From NCBI GenBank assembly GCA_947501005.1, contig CANMTU010000001.1, forward strand, positions 2,655,407 through 2,719,406: DNA of 64,000 nt, written 5' to 3'. A program made the position numbers and the translations under genes. Numbering within the stretch: position 1 is the first letter of the stretch; the number at the start of each line of letters is the position of its first letter. Below are positions 54,861 through 62,797 of the stretch, piece after piece. Under the pieces are notes generated by a model. It was given only the letters and a program-made list of their open reading frames with translations, did not search any database and was not told where the DNA came from. This stretch comes from an uncultured Erythrobacter sp. (GTDB lineage Bacteria; Pseudomonadota; Alphaproteobacteria; Sphingomonadales; Sphingomonadaceae).

Positions 54861-55531
54861 GCAGCGCCCTTCAGCGCGGCGATGTTCGCGGCATAGCGAT
54901 CCGGCCCGCCCTTGAAGGTGGCCGAGCCCGCGACCAGCACGTCGGCCCCGGCATCGACGCACTGGCGCGCGGTTTGCGCATTCACCCCGCCATCGACCTG
55001 AAGATGGATCGGCTTGCCCAGCGCGGCGATCCGCTCGCGAATATGCTCGACCTTGCGCAGTTGCGAGGCGATGAAGCTCTGCCCGCCGAAACCGGGATTG
55101 ACGCTCATCACCAGGACGAGGTCGACATCCTCGAGAATGTAGTCGAGCGCGTCGAGCGAGGTTCCGGGGTTGAGCACCACGCCGGCCTTCTTGCCGAGCG
55201 CGCCGATCGCCTGCAGCGTGCGATGGATATGCGGCCCCGCCTCGGGATGGACGGTGATGATGTCGGCCCCCGCCTCGGCGAAGTCTTCCAGATAGGGATC
55301 GATCGGGGCGATCATCAGATGCACGTCGAACGGCTTGTCGGTATGGGGGCGCAGCGCCTTCACTACCGCCGGTCCGATGGTGATGTTGGGTACGAAATGC
55401 CCGTCCATCACGTCGATATGGATCCAGTCGGCCCCGGCGGCATCAATGGCGCGCACCTCTTCGCCCAGCCGCGCGAAATCGGCTGACAGGATGGACGGCG
55501 AGATGAGCGGTGCGGACGTGGGAGCGGACAT
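54857..55531 (-). CDS. rpe: Ribulose-phosphate 3-epimerase
   Basis: Interconverts ribulose-5-phosphate and xylulose-5-phosphate in the pentose phosphate pathway, so it feeds ribose-5-phosphate to purine synthesis. The 224-residue TIM barrel shows [43 protein letters not shown] and [12 protein letters not shown] with the metal ligands. It is first of an operon of three (rpe, heparinase, purH). Only weak ribosome-binding sequence precedes ATG 55531. Confidence 0.96.
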   Translation of the reverse strand: MSAPTSAPLISPSILSADFARLGEEVRAIDAAGADWIHIDVMDGHFVPNITIGPAVVKALRPHTDKPFDVHLMIAPIDPYLEDFAEAGADIITVHPEAGPHIHRTLQAIGALGKKAGVVLNPGTSLDALDYILEDVDLVLVMSVNPGFGGQSFIASQLRKVEHIRERIAALGKPIHLQVDGGVNAQTARQCVDAGADVLVAGSATFKGGPDRYAANIAALKGAA

Positions 55532-55824
55532 GGGGGAGCGAAACCGTTGGGAGAAAGTCCTTCCGCTCCTACGCGCGCGGGGGGGCCTAGAACAATGGGG
55601 GCGGCGGCCCTTTTCCACGGTGCCCCGCGTCATCGCCCCGCTTCGTCGCTTATGCTGCCGGATTGCCGCTCTTACCGCCCGGCTTCATTGCTCCATGCCC
55701 GAGATCGAGGGCCAGGGCTGAACGGGGCGGTCGCGGCGAATTCAGGGGCAATTCAGCGCCGCCGGGCCATAACCCTTCGCATACGGGCGGCACAGGTCGC
55801 CATCGAACCGATACGGGGCCTTTC

Positions 55825-56310
55825 ATGAAGCATACCATTCTCGCGGCGGCCACCGCCGCCCTCGCGCTGACCGGGCTGGGCGCCCCGGCGCTGGCGCAAT
55901 ACGGCCAGAAGATCCGCCACGATCCCGCCCGCTGCTCGGGCGACAGGGCGGGCGTCTGGGTGACCCTTGCCGGGATCAAGCAGAGCAGCGGCACGATCCG
56001 CGTCCAGTCCTATCGCGGCACCGATGCCGACTGGCTGCAGAAGGGCCGCTGGATCAATCGCATCGAGGCACCGGCGAAGGCGGGCACGATGCGCTTCTGC
56101 ATGCCCCTGCCGGGTCCGGGCACCTATGCGATCGCGGTGCGCCACGACGTCAACGGCAATGGCGACACCGACATTTTCGGCGATGGCGGCGCGATGTCGA
56201 ACAATCCGAGCATCAACATCTTCAATCTCGGCAAGCCGAGCTACAAGAAGACGCGCTTCGATGTCGGCAACGGGGTCGCCAGCATGACCCTACAGATGCG
56301 CTATCGCTGA
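55825..56310 (+). CDS. Exported DUF2141 domain protein
   Basis: A 161-residue secreted protein. A signal peptide ends near APALAQ at residue 25. The DUF2141 domain then begins with VWVTLAGIKQSSGTIRVQSYRG and continues with YAIAVRHDVNGNGDTDIFG, a typical Ca-like acidic loop of that family, and NIFNLGKPSYKKTRFDV. The function of the family is unknown. No firm ribosome site. It overlaps the convergent 56301 gene by 10 bp at the end. Confidence 0.86.
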   Translation: MKHTILAAATAALALTGLGAPALAQYGQKIRHDPARCSGDRAGVWVTLAGIKQSSGTIRVQSYRGTDADWLQKGRWINRIEAPAKAGTMRFCMPLPGPGTYAIAVRHDVNGNGDTDIFGDGGAMSNNPSINIFNLGKPSYKKTRFDVGNGVASMTLQMRYR

Positions 56311-57206
56311 TCCCCGGGGCTGCGGCGCCGCGCGCGCCACAGCTCCCACGCCGCGCCCGGCATCGCCAGCACCGGATGCCGCCGGCGATAGGGCGTGACG
56401 GCAAGCGCGATGCCCGTATGCCGCGCGACCTTCCACGCGGCATAGTCGGCGGCACCTTCGAAAGTGCCGGCGGCCTTGGCAAGGCGCAGGATGTTGAGCG
56501 GCTTGCCCAGCCGGCGCCAGGCTCGCCACTGCCCGACCAGCGCCGCACGCTCCTGCGCGGTCAGGCGCGGGGCGAGTTGTTCGCCTTGCCGTTCGTAGGG
56601 CAGGCCCTGCGCCGTCCACGCCGCCGCCAGTAGACCTTCGAAATGCGCGGGATCGTTCGCCAGGATCGTATCCTCGCGCCCCGCTTTCTCGACCCGGAAC
56701 TCGGCCAGATAGGTCTGGCGGAACAGGCCTTGCCAGAAGGCGCGCGGCGGGCCGCTGACCGGGCCGAGCGCCGCCGCGATGCGGGCGGCAGTCATCGCGG
56801 CGCCGGCCACGGCTTGCGCGATATCGAGATAGGCGGCATCGTCCCGCACGAATGCCAGCGCGCTCGGCTGGACGAAGCGCGTCCAGATCGTGGTGTCGCG
56901 CGTCCGCCCCGCGGCGGCCTCGGCGAAGGTCGCCAGCGGCAGGGTCGCGATCTTGGCCCGCAGCATCTGCGCCTCGCCCGGCCATTCGCGATAGCTGATG
57001 CGCGGCCAGATCCGCTCGCGCGACGGGCCGGGCATGAGGACGTAGAAATCCAGCACCCCGTCAAGCGACCCGGTCCGCAGGTTCGATCCGTAGAACAGCA
57101 CCCCGCACGCGCCCGCCTCGCGCGCGAGTTCGCGGGCGAAGGCGCGCACCTGCGAATCGACCGCGCGATCGAGCGAACCGGCGACATGGGCGGCAAGGTC
57201 GGTCAT
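56301..57206 (-). CDS. Conserved hypothetical, nucleotidyltransferase-like N-terminus
   Basis: A 301-residue protein that I cannot assign firmly. CGVLFYGSNLRTGSLDGVLDFYVL resembles the G-S...D-x-D motif of the nucleotidyltransferase (MNT) fold, with the acidic pair reduced to D-G-V-L-D. The rest is helical with many Trp and Arg (RAFWQGLFRQTYLAEFRVEK). It starts 10 bp downstream of the DAGK-family gene and the two are likely co-translated. A shared role in phospholipid metabolism is possible from context only. GTG 57209 is a rival start. Confidence 0.6.
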   Translation of the reverse strand: MTDLAAHVAGSLDRAVDSQVRAFARELAREAGACGVLFYGSNLRTGSLDGVLDFYVLMPGPSRERIWPRISYREWPGEAQMLRAKIATLPLATFAEAAAGRTRDTTIWTRFVQPSALAFVRDDAAYLDIAQAVAGAAMTAARIAAALGPVSGPPRAFWQGLFRQTYLAEFRVEKAGREDTILANDPAHFEGLLAAAWTAQGLPYERQGEQLAPRLTAQERAALVGQWRAWRRLGKPLNILRLAKAAGTFEGAADYAAWKVARHTGIALAVTPYRRRHPVLAMPGAAWELWRARRRSPGDQR

Positions 57207-57216
57207 CACGCGAGCG

Positions 57217-58209
57217 TCATGGAGCGAGAAAGGTCAATGGGGGGCCTTGGGTGACGGTATAGCTGCCGGCCGGAAACGTCTCCCCGTCGAGGACGAAGCT
57301 GTCCTCGATCTCCATCGCGAACCCCTCGACCGACAGGTGGTGAAGGCCGGCCCGTTCGAGCCAGGCCGGATGCCAGCCGGCCAGCATCGCCGGCACGAAG
57401 CTCATCACCCGCCGCCGCGGCCGGTCGAGCACGGCGAGACGCAGCCCCTCCTGCCCCTTGCCGAACAGCTGGATGCCGAGCGGCATGCGCCGCAGGGTCG
57501 AGGCGAGCAACAGGCTGCGACGGCCGGGGTCGCCGCCGGGTGCATGCGGCAGCGCGGTGCCGCCGGGCAGCCGCCGCAAGCGCATCGCGGTGCCGCGGCG
57601 CCACTTGCTCGACCCGCCGCCGATCACCGTCTGCACGATGCCCCATGACGAAGTCATCGCCACGGCGAGCGAATCGAACAGGCCCATGCGGTGCGCCTCC
57701 TGCCCGCTGCGGACCCCCTCGGTGAAGATGCCTGCGCCCAGGATGAACCCCAGGATCGGCGGCCCTTCCCCGCCCTGCGAGCGGACGACGATCGGGCGGC
57801 GGACCACGCGGCGCGCGCTGCCGAACGCCCCGATCGCCTCCTCGAGCCGCCAGTTGGCAGGCGCGGCGACATCGGCGTTGAGCGCATTGGTCTTGCCGCG
57901 CGGCAGCACGGCGAGCGCGGGCCAGTCCTCTGCGAACACGCGATGGCCCATCGTCAGCACGTCGCGCACGGTGCCGTCGCCGCCGCTGATGATCAGATAG
58001 TCGATCCCGTCCCGCGCGAAGCGTTGCAGCGCATCGGCGATCTCGGGCTTCGTCGTCGGCTGCGCGATGTCGAGGCAGGGGCGCGACGCGATTCTGAGGT
58101 CACGCCCCTGATTGCGGCGACTGCGCGCATTGTAGATCATGCCGATCCGCGGGACGCAGGGATCGGTCGCATTGTCGGTAGCGCGTTTGGGAGAAGGATT
58201 GTTCGCCAT
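57217..58209 (-). CDS. Diacylglycerol kinase family lipid kinase
   Basis: A 330-residue protein of the DAGK_cat fold. The nucleotide-binding motif SGGDGTVRDVLTMG is at about residues 75-88, and LPRGKTNALNADVA replaces the more usual 'LPLGTGNDFA'. The N-terminus has RIGMIYNARSRRNQG. It could phosphorylate diacylglycerol or a sphingoid base; sphingomonads make sphingolipids, so a sphingosine-type substrate is an open idea. Near-repeat TCTTAAA...CGTG units at 58213-58236 lie just before the ATG, replacing a clear ribosome site. Confidence 0.84.
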   Translation of the reverse strand: MANNPSPKRATDNATDPCVPRIGMIYNARSRRNQGRDLRIASRPCLDIAQPTTKPEIADALQRFARDGIDYLIISGGDGTVRDVLTMGHRVFAEDWPALAVLPRGKTNALNADVAAPANWRLEEAIGAFGSARRVVRRPIVVRSQGGEGPPILGFILGAGIFTEGVRSGQEAHRMGLFDSLAVAMTSSWGIVQTVIGGGSSKWRRGTAMRLRRLPGGTALPHAPGGDPGRRSLLLASTLRRMPLGIQLFGKGQEGLRLAVLDRPRRRVMSFVPAMLAGWHPAWLERAGLHHLSVEGFAMEIEDSFVLDGETFPAGSYTVTQGPPLTFLAP

Positions 58210-58315
58210 CGGTCTTAAAAGCGTGTCTTAAACGTGCAGCAGCGAAAGGGAACAGGCGTTTGCCGCGCACGGCAGGCGCGGCTGCGAACCGCCCCGCCCC
58301 CGCGGAAAAGCCGGA

Positions 58316-59176
58316 TCAGCCCAGCGCCATATTGTCGATCAGCCGCGTCGTGCCGATCCGCGCGGCGACGAACAGGCGGACATTGCCGCGATCGGTGCCA
58401 TCGTCCGGATCGCGCGCGGCCAGTGTGTCGGCATCGCGCAGTTCGGCGTAGTCCACCTGGCTGAACCCGGCATTGCGCAGGGCATCGCGCAACTCCGCCA
58501 GCGCGTGCGCGGGTTCGGCGCCTTGCCCCAGCGCGGCGATCGCCTCGCGCATGGTGCGCGGCAGCGCGGCGGCCTGCACGCGCTGCTCGGCCGAGAGATA
58601 GGCGTTGCGGCTGCTCATCGCGAGCCCATCCGCCTCGCGCACGATCGGCACGCCCCGGATCGCCTCCACCGCCGGCCGGGTCAGGTCGAGGTCACGCGCC
58701 ATGCGGCGGATGACGGCGAGTTGCTGCCAGTCCTTTTCGCCGAACAACGCCATGTCGGGCATCACCTGGTTGAACAGCTTGCACACGACGGTCGCCACTC
58801 CGTCGAAATGCCCGGGGCGATCAGCGCCGCACAGCCCCTCGCTCACCCCCGCGACCGAGATGTTCGTGGCATAGCCTTCGGGATAGACTTCGCCCGGCGG
58901 CGGCGCCCATAACAGCGCCGCGCCTTCTGCCTCCAGCAATCCGGCATCGCGTTCCATCTGGCGAGGATAGGCGTCGAGGTCCTCGCCCGCGCCGAATTGC
59001 CGGGGATTGACGAAGATCGAGACCACCACGTTCGGCGCCGCCGCACGCGCGGCGCGCACCAGCGTGAGATGCCCTTCGTGCAGCGCCCCCATCGTGGGCA
59101 CCAGCGCCACGCGGCCCTGCTCGCGCAGCGTCGCAATCGCGGGGCGCAGCTGCGCCAGAGTGGTAATGGTCTGCAC
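58316..59176 (-). CDS. panC: Pantothenate synthetase
   Basis: Condenses pantoate and beta-alanine with ATP to make pantothenate for coenzyme A. 286 residues. The ATP-binding motif PTMGALHEGH is at residues 27-36; IFVNPRQFGAGEDLDAYPR and FGEKDWQQLAVIRRM follow, as does GVPIVREADGLAMSSRN. The GTG at 59176 is chosen because GGGAGAGGAACC lies just before it and the sequence aligns from there. It is divergent from mipZ across 136 bp. Confidence 0.96.
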   Translation of the reverse strand: MQTITTLAQLRPAIATLREQGRVALVPTMGALHEGHLTLVRAARAAAPNVVVSIFVNPRQFGAGEDLDAYPRQMERDAGLLEAEGAALLWAPPPGEVYPEGYATNISVAGVSEGLCGADRPGHFDGVATVVCKLFNQVMPDMALFGEKDWQQLAVIRRMARDLDLTRPAVEAIRGVPIVREADGLAMSSRNAYLSAEQRVQAAALPRTMREAIAALGQGAEPAHALAELRDALRNAGFSQVDYAELRDADTLAARDPDDGTDRGNVRLFVAARIGTTRLIDNMALG

Positions 59177-59312
59177 GGTTCCTCTCCCTTGGCGCGGATG
59201 CGGCGCGGCTTTGCCGCAAGTCGGGGCATTGTCCAGTGGGGACGCGTTGCGGGATGGCGGCGGCTTGGCTAGGACCGCTAGCGATTTCATGAACCAATCA
59301 CCCGGGTATCGC

Positions 59313-60134
59313 ATGGGCACGTCTCCTCACCGCATCGTCTTCGCCAACGAAAAGGGCGGCACCGGCAAATCGACCACCGCCGTCCACGTCGCGGTGGCGC
59401 TGGCCTATCGCGGGGCCCAGGTGGTGGCGTTCGACCTGGACCATCGCCAGCGGACCATGTGCCGCTATCTCGAAAACCGGGGCGAGACGGCTGCCAAGCG
59501 CGGCATCGAGCTGCCCACCGCCGCCTGCCACACGGTCGAGGGGCTGGACGGCGAGGCGTTCGAGGCGCTGATCGAACGGGAGGCCGCCGGCGCGGATTTC
59601 GTCGTGATCGATACGCCGGGGCGCGACGATCCCCTCGCCCGCCATTCTGCCACCACCGCCGATACGCTGGTCACGCCGATGAACGACAGCTTCGTCGATT
59701 TCGACCTCATCGGCCAGGTCGAGGGGGAGAGTTTCAAGGTCAAGAAACTGTCCTTCTACGCCGAGCTTATCTGGGAAGCGCGCATCCGCCGCAGCCGCGC
59801 CCAGATCGAGGAGCAGCGGCGCGAGATGGACTGGGTGGTCGTACGCAACCGCACCGGCTTCACCGAGGCGCGCAACATGGCCCGGATCGAGAAGGCGCTC
59901 GACGAAATGAGCAAGCGGGTCGGCTTCCGCGTTGCAAAGGGATTGTCCGAACGCGTGATCTACCGCGAACTGTTCCCCTCGGGCCTAACCCTGCTCGACA
60001 AGGGGCAGTTGGGCGATCTCGGCACCAGCCATCTCGTCGCGCGGCAGGAATTGCGCGGGCTGGTCGCGGGGCTGAACCTGCCCGGCTCACCAATGCCCCA
60101 GGGGGCGGGTGCGAGCGCGGGCGAAGCCGCGTGA
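59313..60134 (+). CDS. mipZ: MipZ-like division-plane positioning ATPase (ParA family)
   Basis: ParA/MinD-type ATPase of 273 residues. The deviant Walker A motif is NEKGGTGKST near residues 12-21, VIDTPGRDDPLARH is the Walker B region, and FDLDHRQRTMCRYLENR fits MipZ. In Caulobacter MipZ binds ParB at the poles and blocks FtsZ assembly there. An earlier ATG at 59289 adds 8 residues; the conserved start favours 59313. Coupled by GTGA to a DnaJ-domain gene and thence to a phosphomannomutase. Confidence 0.9.
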   Translation: MGTSPHRIVFANEKGGTGKSTTAVHVAVALAYRGAQVVAFDLDHRQRTMCRYLENRGETAAKRGIELPTAACHTVEGLDGEAFEALIEREAAGADFVVIDTPGRDDPLARHSATTADTLVTPMNDSFVDFDLIGQVEGESFKVKKLSFYAELIWEARIRRSRAQIEEQRREMDWVVVRNRTGFTEARNMARIEKALDEMSKRVGFRVAKGLSERVIYRELFPSGLTLLDKGQLGDLGTSHLVARQELRGLVAGLNLPGSPMPQGAGASAGEAA

Positions 60135-60445
60135 TCAAGGCGCTCGTCCTGCTGGCCCTCGTCGCCCTCGTGGCGCGCTGGCTGACGGGACGCTGGCCGT
60201 GGGCGTATCTCTCGTCCCTGTCCGCGCGGGACCGGAAAACGACTGGCGCGATGAACGGGGCCCGGCGGCTTTTGGAGGTGACCCGAAATGCCACGCCCGC
60301 CGAAATCCGCGAGGCGCATCGGCGCAAGGCCGCTATCGCCCATCCCGACCGGGGAGGCAGCACGGCGGCGCTTCAGGAACTCAACGCCGCGCGCGACCTT
60401 CTCTTGGCACACCTTCCTCCCCACGATCCGGAGACCGATCAATGA
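60131..60445 (+). CDS. Small membrane-anchored DnaJ-domain protein
   Basis: A 104-residue J-protein. Residues 1-20 form a hydrophobic helix (KALVLLALVALVARWL), followed by a J-domain with EIREAHRRKAAIAHPDRGGS; the HPD triad is His71-Pro72-Asp73. The layout resembles Tim14/Pam18-type J-proteins. It would stimulate DnaK at the membrane. Starts with GTG overlapping the mipZ stop and overlaps the phosphomannomutase start, so the three genes are translated as a coupled set. Confidence 0.88.
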   Translation: MIKALVLLALVALVARWLTGRWPWAYLSSLSARDRKTTGAMNGARRLLEVTRNATPAEIREAHRRKAAIAHPDRGGSTAALQELNAARDLLLAHLPPHDPETDQ

Positions 60446-61857
60446 GCCACACGTTCGACCCCACCGTCCTGCGCGAATACGACATTCGCGGGATCATTGG
60501 CGAAACCCTCGGGCCGGACGATGCGCGGGCCATCGGGCGCACCTTCGGCTCGATGCTGCGCGAGCAGGGCGGCAGCCGCGTCGCCGTGGGGTATGACGGT
60601 CGGGTGAGTTCGCCCATGCTGTGCGATGCCCTGATCGAAGGGCTGACGGGCGCGGGCTGCGACGTCGTCAATGTCGGCATGGGGCCGACGCCGATGCTGT
60701 ATTACGCCGAAGCCTCAGACGATCAGATGGATGGCGGCATCCAGATAACCGGCAGCCACAACCCCGCCAATTACAACGGCTTCAAGATGGTGTTTCAGGG
60801 CCGGCCGTTCTTTGGGGACGATATCCAGGAACTCGGCCGCCGCGCCGCCGCGGGCGAGTGGGGCGACGGTTCGGGCAAGGTCGAAGAGCGCGACGTCATG
60901 GGCGCCTATATCGACCGGTTGCTGACCGGGCTGGGCGGGGTGGACGAAGGTGCCCTGTCGCAGATGCGCGTCGGCTGGGACGCCGGCAACGGGGTCGCCG
61001 GCCCCGCACTGGAAAAGCTGGTCGCCCGCCTGCCGGGGGAGCATCACACGCTTTACACCGAAGTCGACGGCAATTTTCCCAATCATCATCCCGATCCCAC
61101 TGTCGAGGCCAATCTGGAAGATCTAAAAGCGCTTGTCGCAGAGAAGATCCTCGATTTCGGAGTGGCCTTCGATGGCGACGGCGACCGGATCGGCGCGATC
61201 GACGGCGAAGGCCGGGTGATCTGGGGCGACCAGTTGCTGATGATCTATGCCGAGGACCTGCTGACGACCCGCGGCGATCGCTGGGACGGCGCGACCATCA
61301 TCGCCGACGTGAAGGCCAGCCGCGCCCTGTTCGACAGCGTGGCCGAACATGGCGGCGAGCCGCTGATGTGGAAGACCGGTCACTCGCTGATCAAGTCCAA
61401 AATGAAGGAAACGGGCTCGCCGCTGGCGGGCGAGATGAGCGGGCACGTCTTCTTCGCCGACGATTATTACGGCTATGACGATGCGCTTTACGCAGGGGTG
61501 CGCCTGATCGCGGCGGCGGCGCGGCTGGGCAAGTCGGTCACGCAATTGCGCGGCGACATGCCGGCCATGATCAACACGCCGGAAATGCGCTTCCAGGTCG
61601 ATGAAAGCCGCAAGTTCGCCGCGATCGAGGAAGTGAAACAGCGCCTGTCCGGCACCGAGGCGGATGTGAACGGGACCGACGGTGTGCGGGTGAACACGGC
61701 GGATGGCTGGTGGTTGCTGCGCGCTTCGAACACGCAGGACGTGCTGGTCGCCCGCGCCGAAAGCGACAGCGAGGAAGGGCTCGACCGCCTGATGGCCCAG
61801 ATCGACGAGCAATTGCAGCTCTCGGGCCTCGAACGCGGGGAAAGCGTCGGGCACTGA
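60442..61857 (+). CDS. Phosphomannomutase/phosphoglucomutase
   Basis: Alpha-D-phosphohexomutase of 471 residues (AlgC/ManB type). The active-site serine is Ser105 in ITGSHNP; the metal loop is DGDGDRIG; sugar-binding is GEMSGHVFF, and the C-terminal phosphate-binding loop has RASNTQD. It converts mannose-6-P or glucose-6-P to the 1-phosphate, for GDP-mannose or UDP-glucose and the polysaccharides made from them. It ends the mipZ-dnaJ operon and complements galU at 7.1 kb. Confidence 0.94.
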   Translation: MSHTFDPTVLREYDIRGIIGETLGPDDARAIGRTFGSMLREQGGSRVAVGYDGRVSSPMLCDALIEGLTGAGCDVVNVGMGPTPMLYYAEASDDQMDGGIQITGSHNPANYNGFKMVFQGRPFFGDDIQELGRRAAAGEWGDGSGKVEERDVMGAYIDRLLTGLGGVDEGALSQMRVGWDAGNGVAGPALEKLVARLPGEHHTLYTEVDGNFPNHHPDPTVEANLEDLKALVAEKILDFGVAFDGDGDRIGAIDGEGRVIWGDQLLMIYAEDLLTTRGDRWDGATIIADVKASRALFDSVAEHGGEPLMWKTGHSLIKSKMKETGSPLAGEMSGHVFFADDYYGYDDALYAGVRLIAAAARLGKSVTQLRGDMPAMINTPEMRFQVDESRKFAAIEEVKQRLSGTEADVNGTDGVRVNTADGWWLLRASNTQDVLVARAESDSEEGLDRLMAQIDEQLQLSGLERGESVGH

Positions 61858-61887
61858 CCGCCCCGCCGCCATAGCTCTTGAACGGAA

Positions 61888-61927
61888 CCCTTATCCCGCG
61901 CACACCGTCGGCGCGGCGGGATAAGGG
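61888..61927. repeat. 12-bp perfect inverted repeat
   Basis: CCCTTATCCCGC at 61888-61899 is exactly complementary to GCGGGATAAGGG at 61916-61927, with a 16-nt loop that can form extra pairs. It starts 30 bp after the phosphomannomutase stop. No T-run follows, so it may be a structural repeat rather than an intrinsic terminator. Confidence 0.7.
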
Positions 61928-62253
61928 GAGGCGAAGCAAGCGACGGGCCATGAGCCGCCCTGGGCGTTGCCCGACGGCGGACCGCGATGCGCCCCACGCG
62001 GCCTGTGCGCATTCGAAAGCGAAGCTCGACGTGGCGCTGCTGATGTCGGCCTATTTGCGCCTGACCGAAGCGCCGGGAAAGGCCCTGTTCCTCGCGCCGG
62101 AAATGCGGGCGAAGTGAAACCGGGGGCCGCGCCGTCCCGGGGTTCGGATACGTCCCAATGCAAAACGGAAGCCACCCAGCTTGATCCGGAAGATTCACCC
62201 GCCCTGCATTTGTTGGTTACCGACCAACCGCTACCCGAATCCGAACCGCCGTC

Positions 62254-62508
62254 ATGGAAACGGGTAACTTGCGCCGGTTCGTCTTCCGCCCAAGCACACG
62301 CGCCGCCAAAACCGCGCCTACATGCCGAGCCGAAAACTGGTTTCCTCGATCCGTCCAGGATCGCTATGAACGGATCAGGCTTTACCTCGCACTTGTCGGC
62401 TCGGGCATCATGGCCATTTCGATGCGGTACATCGGCCCCTTGCGGGAAAGGCCGGCGACGATTTCCCGCGCGCGCTGCGATCGGACATTGAAGCCATCAG
62501 GATATTAA
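62254..62508 (+). CDS. Doubtful hypothetical protein
   Basis: An 84-codon frame starting METGNLRRF, with a central segment FPRSVQDRYERIRLYLALVG that looks protein-like, and a basic C-terminal tail. There is no ribosome-binding site, and no family is recognised. It may be a remnant of a longer gene or chance. Confidence 0.25.
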   Translation: METGNLRRFVFRPSTRAAKTAPTCRAENWFPRSVQDRYERIRLYLALVGSGIMAISMRYIGPLRERPATISRARCDRTLKPSGY

Positions 62509-62547
62509 ATCGCCCAGGCGCGTCGCCATGGGGTACTGCCGCGTCTC

Positions 62548-62748
62548 TTGACGAGGAACCGCCGACTCCGTTGCCATCTGCCGTTATGCGCGAAGTGGTG
62601 GAGACCACCACCCTCGATCGACCAAATAATCCAACGCGCCCTGGAAGACTTGGCCGATCCCAACCGCTGCGCCGTAATCATCGCCGCGCTGGAATCGATT
62701 GCCGCTAATACCGACGCTTGGAACCGCGCGTCATCCACCGACATATAG
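62548..62748 (+). CDS. Doubtful hypothetical protein or C-terminal remnant
   Basis: A 66-codon frame with only TTG as a start and no ribosome site. The final 40 residues (SIDQIIQRALEDLADPN, then CAVIIAALESIAANTDAWN) have helical, natural-looking composition. A rho-independent terminator begins 2 bp after its stop on the same strand, which supports real expression. It may be the tail of a gene whose 5' part is lost. Confidence 0.35.
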   Translation: MTRNRRLRCHLPLCAKWWRPPPSIDQIIQRALEDLADPNRCAVIIAALESIAANTDAWNRASSTDI

Positions 62749-62750
62749 CG

Positions 62751-62785
62751 AGGGCCCCGGCGAACCGGAGCCCTTGCCTTTCTTC
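62751..62785 (+). terminator. Rho-independent terminator
   Basis: The 10-bp stem AGGGCCCCGG/CCGGAGCCCT, with one mismatch and a CGAA tetraloop, is followed by TGCCTTTCTTCT. The T-rich side is on the plus strand, so it ends plus-strand transcripts; it may also shield the BON gene that comes from the other side. Confidence 0.7.
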
Positions 62786-62797
62786 TATGGCTTGCGC

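Larger units (their letters stand above)
61858..62750. other. Gene-poor stretch with gene remnants
   Basis: About 890 bp holds no complete recognisable gene. It contains three short plus-strand frames. The first (61878-62117) ends in KLDVALLMSAYLRLTEAP, which has natural codon use and looks like the C-terminal tail of a lost protein. The second (62254-62508) has ENWFPRSVQDRYERIRLYLA. The third (62548-62748) has IDQIIQRALEDLADPNRC and ends at a terminator. GC content is visibly lower near 62200-62320 and 62590-62720 than around it. No integrase, IS end or tRNA was found here. Confidence 0.55.

Noticed and set aside
62214..62230. GTTGGT-taccg-ACCAAC inverted repeat as an operator
   Set aside because: Six base pairs in a gene-poor stretch with no intact downstream gene; likely chance.
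61858..62797. A prophage or integrative element remnant
   Set aside because: No integrase, attachment-site duplication, IS end or phage gene pattern was found; only short unrecognised frames.
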